Below, piece after piece: positions 6,622 to 10,212 of a stretch of 10,212 nucleotides of DNA. The stretch's first letter is position 1. Each line of letters starts with the position of its first letter. Origin of the DNA: Gemmatimonadaceae bacterium (GTDB lineage Bacteria > Gemmatimonadota > Gemmatimonadetes > Gemmatimonadales > Gemmatimonadaceae); the NCBI GenBank assembly GCA_013816695.1, contig JACDDZ010000048.1, forward strand, positions 1 to 10,212, in the 5' to 3' direction. Below the pieces are notes generated by a model. It did not search any database. It saw only the letters and a program-made list of their open reading frames with translations, and was not told where the DNA came from. A program made the position numbers and the translations under genes.

Positions 6622-7622
6622 CTGTTCAACGTCTTCAGGGCGGGAACGGGAGAAAAGAAGTAGCGAATACCTTAGACGAAACTCTCATGCACCTTTTGCC
6701 CGCGCACGGTTTTGACCGCTATCGGAATTATCCGGCGTCCAGGCCGGATGCCTGGCAGGAATATGCGAGAGCGCGCCTACGTGATTTGGCGGACGATTCG
6801 GAATGGACCTTTCATCTTGCGGGAATTGAGAAAAACGGGTCTCTCCTCGGATGCCGGATTTCTGCATGGGATCTCGAGCATTATGGCTTCAAGCTTGGCT
6901 TCCTTCATGTGCTGGCGCGAGGTGAAGGTTCCGGGGCAAATGCTGCGCAGGAACAAACGCTTCGGGATTGCATGGAGCATTTCCAGAGCGAAGGGGTTGG
7001 AATGGTCGTTACGCGGGTATCCGGTTTCGACTTGTTCTCGATTCACTCGCTGGAAAAACATGGCTTTCGGTATTACGAGACCGAGGTGTCGCCCATTGTC
7101 AAAGTTGGGCCTGCTCACCTTCAGGGGGATCCGGATGTCAGGCTAATGGCTGAAGAAGACATCGAGGCCGTAAAGCGCATTGCGGTTCGTGGCCAGTTTC
7201 CTTCGGGTCATTACCAGCTGGATGGGCAGCTTGATCAGGAACGAGTTGCGCGAATGTACGCGAAATGGGTCGAGAGTGCATGGAAGCGGGGAGAACCAGT
7301 GGCTGTGATTGCACCTGAGGGGACGCCGCTCGGCTATTTCATTTTTCGCTTCTCCCCCGACCTATCGAATGCTCTGGGTTTGCAGTTCGGAAGCCTGAGG
7401 GCTCTTGCGATCGATCCTGACGCGCGAGGGCGCGCACTCGGCCGAAGATTATTTAACGGAACGCTGGCACTACTTGGATATGGCGGCGCGCAGTTTATCG
7501 AGTCGACCTATTCAACCAAGAATTTTGTTTCGGCAGGGCTGCACACTCGAGCACAGTTCATGTCGGCATATGAAGAAGTAACAATGCATTGCTGGCTGAA
7601 TGCGAAGGGAGCGCGGACATGA
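6618..7622 (+). CDS. Two-part GNAT N-acetyltransferase (PseH position)
   Basis: This 334-residue protein ends in a GNAT acyl-CoA N-acyltransferase domain (about 172-330). Motif A is LRALAIDPDARGRALGRRL (260-278), which holds the pyrophosphate loop. The first half (about 65-165) carries SAWDLEHYGFKLG (82-94) and SLEKHGFRYYETEV (144-157). These resemble the N-terminal half of WecD/RffC-like dTDP-fucosamine 4-N-acetyltransferases, but that is a recalled pattern, not an alignment. By its place between pseG and the synthase gene it is the natural candidate for the PseH step, acetylation of the C4 amine from PseC, or for re-acylating an amine freed by the deacetylase. TTG 6618 overlaps the pseG stop as TTGA; a later ATG at 6687 would drop 23 residues and cannot be excluded. 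It is much longer than the roughly 160-180 residue PseH. Confidence 0.86.
   Translation: MTVQRLQGGNGRKEVANTLDETLMHLLPAHGFDRYRNYPASRPDAWQEYARARLRDLADDSEWTFHLAGIEKNGSLLGCRISAWDLEHYGFKLGFLHVLARGEGSGANAAQEQTLRDCMEHFQSEGVGMVVTRVSGFDLFSIHSLEKHGFRYYETEVSPIVKVGPAHLQGDPDVRLMAEEDIEAVKRIAVRGQFPSGHYQLDGQLDQERVARMYAKWVESAWKRGEPVAVIAPEGTPLGYFIFRFSPDLSNALGLQFGSLRALAIDPDARGRALGRRLFNGTLALLGYGGAQFIESTYSTKNFVSAGLHTRAQFMSAYEEVTMHCWLNAKGART
7605..7610 (+). promoter_or_regulatory. Ribosome binding site of the NeuB-type synthase gene
   Basis: AAGGGA lies eight bases before ATG 7619, which overlaps the preceding TGA as ATGA. This decides the start against an in-frame TTG at 7589 that would add ten residues of no recognisable family sequence. 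Confidence 0.75.
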
Positions 7623-8644
7623 TTTCCAGAATCCATCCTATCCCATTTGGAAGAAAATGGATCGGTCCGGGGCTTCCGGTGGTCATCATCGCCGAGATCG
7701 GAATCAATCACGAAGGCGATTTCGAGACGTGTATTCGGCTCGTCGAGGCAGCTGCCCGTTCCGGCGCCGACGCGGTAAAACTAATCACAGTTCGGGCGAG
7801 CGAGAATTACGCGCCAGACACGGAATCGTTTGCAGTTTTCAGCCGTTCAGAGCTGAAGCCCGCGGAGACGGCGGCCGCTTTTGGGAGGGCTCGCGAGCTC
7901 GGGATGGAATGCTTTTCGACCTGCGGCGATTTCGTATCAGCGGAATTTGTTGGAACTTTGGAGCCAGCAGCATGGAAAGTTTCCAGCGGCCTGCTAACTC
8001 ACCTGCCCCTTATTCAGCGGCTCTCGGAAACCGGACTATCGCTGTTGCTGTCCACCGGAATGTCTTCCATGAAAGATGCAGCCAGGGCCGTTGAAATCGC
8101 CCGGAAATCGGGCGCTCGTCACATCGGACTTTTTCAATGCACTTCACTGTATCCTGCTCCGCCGGAACTTCTCAATCTCCGATCCATCAGGTCAATGTTA
8201 TCCGAATTCAACGTGCCCGTGGGTTTGTCTGATCACTCGGATGGTTACCTCGCTCCAGCGATTGCGGTTGCGGCGGGCGCAATGATGATTGAGAAGCATT
8301 TTTCGCTGGATCCGACCCGGCCAGGGTTTGACCATCGCGTCTCGCTCAATCCGACCGAGTTTTCAAGAATGGTCGAAACCGTCCGAACCGCCGAGCAGAT
8401 GCTCGGATCCGAGATAAAGGATGTGCCTGAGGCGGTACGTCAGGTTGCGCGCAGGAACCTTCGTGGACTCGCGGCGGCCCGGGACATTCCCAAGGACAAA
8501 CAAATCGAGGCCTCGGATCTCGGGGTCATGCGAGTGGCTGGTGAAAAAGGACTGCCGCCTGAAGCCTTGTCCACGATTCCCGGCCGTTTAGCCGCGCGCG
8601 ACATCGCGGCTTACGAGCCCATCACCCAGGAAGATATCCAGTGA
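7619..8644 (+). CDS. neuB: NeuB/PseI-type nonulosonic acid synthase with SAF domain
   Basis: This 341-residue protein condenses a six-carbon amino sugar with phosphoenolpyruvate to a nine-carbon nonulosonic acid. The TIM-barrel NeuB domain starts with IIAEIGINHEG (E26, N30, H31) and contains ADAVKLIT (K54), FQCTSLYPAP (C174), GLSDHSDG and MIEKHFSLD. From about residue 280 there is an antifreeze-like SAF domain, RRNLRGLAAARDIPKDK, which normally reaches into the partner active site. The substrate-end motif reads PGFDHRVSLNP, closer to the PGPDH form of Neu/Leg synthases than to the GGxDSAFSLEP form I associate with PseI. The product is therefore not settled even though pseC and pseG are present. 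ATG 7619 overlaps the GNAT stop as ATGA and has AAGGGA eight bases upstream. The family assignment is very secure; the isomer made is not. Confidence 0.95.
   Translation: MISRIHPIPFGRKWIGPGLPVVIIAEIGINHEGDFETCIRLVEAAARSGADAVKLITVRASENYAPDTESFAVFSRSELKPAETAAAFGRARELGMECFSTCGDFVSAEFVGTLEPAAWKVSSGLLTHLPLIQRLSETGLSLLLSTGMSSMKDAARAVEIARKSGARHIGLFQCTSLYPAPPELLNLRSIRSMLSEFNVPVGLSDHSDGYLAPAIAVAAGAMMIEKHFSLDPTRPGFDHRVSLNPTEFSRMVETVRTAEQMLGSEIKDVPEAVRQVARRNLRGLAAARDIPKDKQIEASDLGVMRVAGEKGLPPEALSTIPGRLAARDIAAYEPITQEDIQ
8628..8633 (+). promoter_or_regulatory. Ribosome binding site of the ATP-grasp gene
   Basis: AGGAAG lies seven bases before GTG 8641, which overlaps the synthase stop as GTGA. It is one of the clearest Shine-Dalgarno matches in the window and supports the non-ATG start. 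Confidence 0.75.
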
Positions 8645-9705
8645 CAACTGGTCCGACTGCCCGCGTGCTCATGACATGTGTGGGAGGTACGCTGGGGCCC
8701 GACCTGCTCGTGCACTTGCGGGCAGAGCGCGATCTAGTGGATTGGCTTGTAGGCGTGGATGCGTGTGAGACCGCCGCGGGCAGACCATATGTTGATTCCT
8801 TTTTTCAGGTGCCTTGGGCAGATGCACCCGACTACGTGGAAAACATCGCGCGCATCGTCAAGCAGCAAAGGGTTAACGTCGTTCTTCCCGGATCGGACCA
8901 GGAAGCGTTCGTCCTCTCACGCGCCCGCGAAGAACTGCTAGCGGCGGGAGCAGCGTTGATGACGAGTCCGCCAGCCGTGCTCGAGCTGATCAAGGACAAG
9001 GAAGCGACTTATCGCACCGCAGAGTCGGCCGGTATTGTCGTCCCCCAAAGGAGAATTGTTACTTCCTTCGCGGAGCTCAAATTCGCGCTTACGGAGTTTG
9101 GATATCCTGAGCAGTCCGTGGTGTGCAAGCCGACAGCCGGACGCGGAGGCCGCGGGCTGCGAATTCTCGTAGGCACAGGTGATCCCTTGCCGGCCTGGAT
9201 GGGCGGTGGCGCACGAGAGTCACGTTACGAAGTAAGGCCATCCGATTCAGATATGGATGCATGGTTCGCGGATGGATCACTCATGGTGATGCCAGCGCTC
9301 AGGGCGCCCGCATACGATGTCGATGTTTTCGCGGTTTCCGGCAAGGCGAAGCATGCTTTCGTGCGCGAGCGCGTTAACCCGGCGGGGATTCCGTTCGCCG
9401 GCAATATCCTCAGGCCCGAGGTGGAGATCAGGGAGTATTGCATTTCGCTCGCGGGAGCATTCGGACTGGATGGATTGCACGACATCGATTTGATGACCGA
9501 CAGGGAAGGCCGCCCCGCACTGCTCGAAGTAAATCCCCGGATGAGCGGGAGCGCAGTCGCCTCTCACGCGGCTGGTTTTCCGGTAGTTGCGGCGGCAGTC
9601 GCGGCAGGCGTCGGGCTGGATTATGAAATCGCACCAGTTACAGAACGCATCGAAGTGACTCTCATTCCCCGTGCGACCATTACTCGCGCAATGCGAGGGA
9701 AATAG
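8641..9705 (+). CDS. ATP-grasp carboxylate-amine ligase-like protein
   Basis: This 354-residue protein has an N-terminal Rossmann-like pre-ATP-grasp domain (RVLMTCVGGTLGPDLL, 8-23; VLPGSDQEA, 81-89) followed by an ATP-grasp domain like that of CarB or PylC. The ATP-binding lysine is K163 in VVCKPTAGRGGRGL, whose glycine-rich loop covers 167-172. The magnesium-binding end is DIDLMTDREGRPALLEVNPRMSGS, cited here by position 281-304, with E296 and N298 as metal ligands. Enzymes of this fold activate a carboxylate as an acyl phosphate and pass it to an amine. Together with the deacetylase it suggests amide-linked decoration of the sugar, but the substrates are unknown. GTG 8641 overlaps the synthase stop as GTGA and has a good AGGAAG at 8628-8633. 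All the expected ATP-grasp residues appear present, so it is probably active. Confidence 0.92.
   Translation: MTTGPTARVLMTCVGGTLGPDLLVHLRAERDLVDWLVGVDACETAAGRPYVDSFFQVPWADAPDYVENIARIVKQQRVNVVLPGSDQEAFVLSRAREELLAAGAALMTSPPAVLELIKDKEATYRTAESAGIVVPQRRIVTSFAELKFALTEFGYPEQSVVCKPTAGRGGRGLRILVGTGDPLPAWMGGGARESRYEVRPSDSDMDAWFADGSLMVMPALRAPAYDVDVFAVSGKAKHAFVRERVNPAGIPFAGNILRPEVEIREYCISLAGAFGLDGLHDIDLMTDREGRPALLEVNPRMSGSAVASHAAGFPVVAAAVAAGVGLDYEIAPVTERIEVTLIPRATITRAMRGK
9695..9700 (+). promoter_or_regulatory. Ribosome binding site of the LeuA-like gene
   Basis: GAGGGA sits inside the end of the ATP-grasp gene, six bases before TTG 9707. It decides the TTG start for the LeuA-like enzyme, whose conserved DTTLRDGEQ motif begins only seven residues later. 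Confidence 0.78.
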
Positions 9706-9706
9706 C

Positions 9707-10212
9707 TTGAAGCTGATCGAGATCTACGATACGACACTGCGCGACGGTGAGCAGGCGCCCGGGGCGGCGATGCACCCGTCACAAAAGGTGGAAATTGCAC
9801 TGGAACTTCAGAGTCTTGGCGTTGATACCATCGAGGCCGGGTTCCCTGCGTCGTCGGAAAAAGACGCCGCATCAGTGGCGGAGATTTCGCGGCTCTGTCG
9901 GACCTGCCGCATCGCGGCTTTCGGGCGCACCACCACGGAAGACGTGGAGGCTGCGATTGTAGGTGTGCGCGATGCGGAGCATCCGCGGATCACGCTGGTC
10001 ATGCCGGCGAGTGACCTCCACATGTACAGCAAACTCCGAATTAATGATATGGAGGCGCTGGAGCTGCTTCCGCGTATGGTGCGAATGGCGCGAAACAAGT
10101 GCGCAGAGGTTGAAGTAATCGCTGAAGATTCCACTCGTTCACGTCCGGAATTCATTACGAGGCTTTTCCAAACAGCCGTCACCGCCGGAGCGAGATGGTT
10201 TACGCTTGCGGA
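9707..10212 (+). CDS. LeuA-like (isopropylmalate/homocitrate synthase family) enzyme, 3'-truncated
   Basis: The frame from TTG 9707 stays open to the window end and gives 168 residues of a DRE-TIM metallolyase. This family condenses acetyl-CoA or another acyl-CoA with a 2-keto acid (2-isopropylmalate, citramalate, homocitrate) or cleaves the reverse. The signature YDTTLRDGEQAPG holds the metal aspartate D8, the catalytic arginine R12 and Q16. VDTIEAGFPASSEKD (39-53), MPASDLHMYSKL (99-110) and the EVEVIAEDSTRS segment (about 135-146) follow the LeuA order; the window ends just before the expected LADT and HxH parts. TTG is chosen because GAGGGA lies six bases upstream and the usual N-terminus begins there; no ATG fits. 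It starts one base after the ATP-grasp stop, so it belongs to the same unit. A housekeeping leucine gene is possible, but the coupling favours a pathway-specific role. The 2-keto acid used is unknown. Confidence 0.92.
   Translation, partial: MKLIEIYDTTLRDGEQAPGAAMHPSQKVEIALELQSLGVDTIEAGFPASSEKDAASVAEISRLCRTCRIAAFGRTTTEDVEAAIVGVRDAEHPRITLVMPASDLHMYSKLRINDMEALELLPRMVRMARNKCAEVEVIAEDSTRSRPEFITRLFQTAVTAGARWFTLA

Overview
This window is part of one dense, same-strand (+) gene cluster for a nonulosonic acid, a nine-carbon sialic-acid-like sugar of the pseudaminic/legionaminic type. All eleven genes read left to right. No gap between genes exceeds about 40 bases, and most junctions from 4859 onward overlap. 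The first gene (PseC) is cut at its 5' end and the last (a LeuA/isopropylmalate-synthase-like enzyme) is cut at its 3' end. I see no tRNA, rRNA, CRISPR array, insertion sequence, terminator or convincing internal promoter. The organism is a bacterium with moderately high GC (high fifties percent by eye), frequent TTG/GTG starts and mostly TGA stops. This would fit an environmental lineage such as Gemmatimonadota or Acidobacteriota, but the window does not decide the phylum.

Layout: bases 1-2667 hold pseC, an aldo/keto reductase and an SpsF-type cytidylyltransferase-like gene. Bases 2706-5557 hold a class III (glutamate-1-semialdehyde-aminomutase-like) aminotransferase, a nitrilase-superfamily C-N hydrolase and a PIG-L/LmbE deacetylase. 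Bases 5554-8644 hold pseG, a two-part GNAT acetyltransferase in the place expected for PseH, and a NeuB/PseI-type synthase with a SAF domain. Bases 8641-10212 hold an ATP-grasp ligase and the start of a LeuA-like acyl-CoA condensing enzyme.

How the genes probably work together: PseC aminates the UDP-4-keto sugar, the GNAT acylates the new amine, and PseG removes UDP. The NeuB-type synthase condenses the freed sugar with phosphoenolpyruvate, and the SpsF-like protein is the best candidate for CMP activation. The dehydratase PseB is not in the window and may lie upstream of base 1. Around this core sits a second set that the standard pathway does not need: deacetylase, C-N hydrolase, class III aminotransferase, ATP-grasp ligase, LeuA-like condensing enzyme and aldo/keto reductase. 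My main inference is that these replace an N-acetyl group of the sugar with an unusual acyl group. The deacetylase would free an amine, the LeuA-like enzyme (perhaps with the aminotransferase or reductase) would build a carboxylic acid, and the ATP-grasp ligase would join it by an amide bond. This is a hypothesis from gene content, not something the sequence proves.
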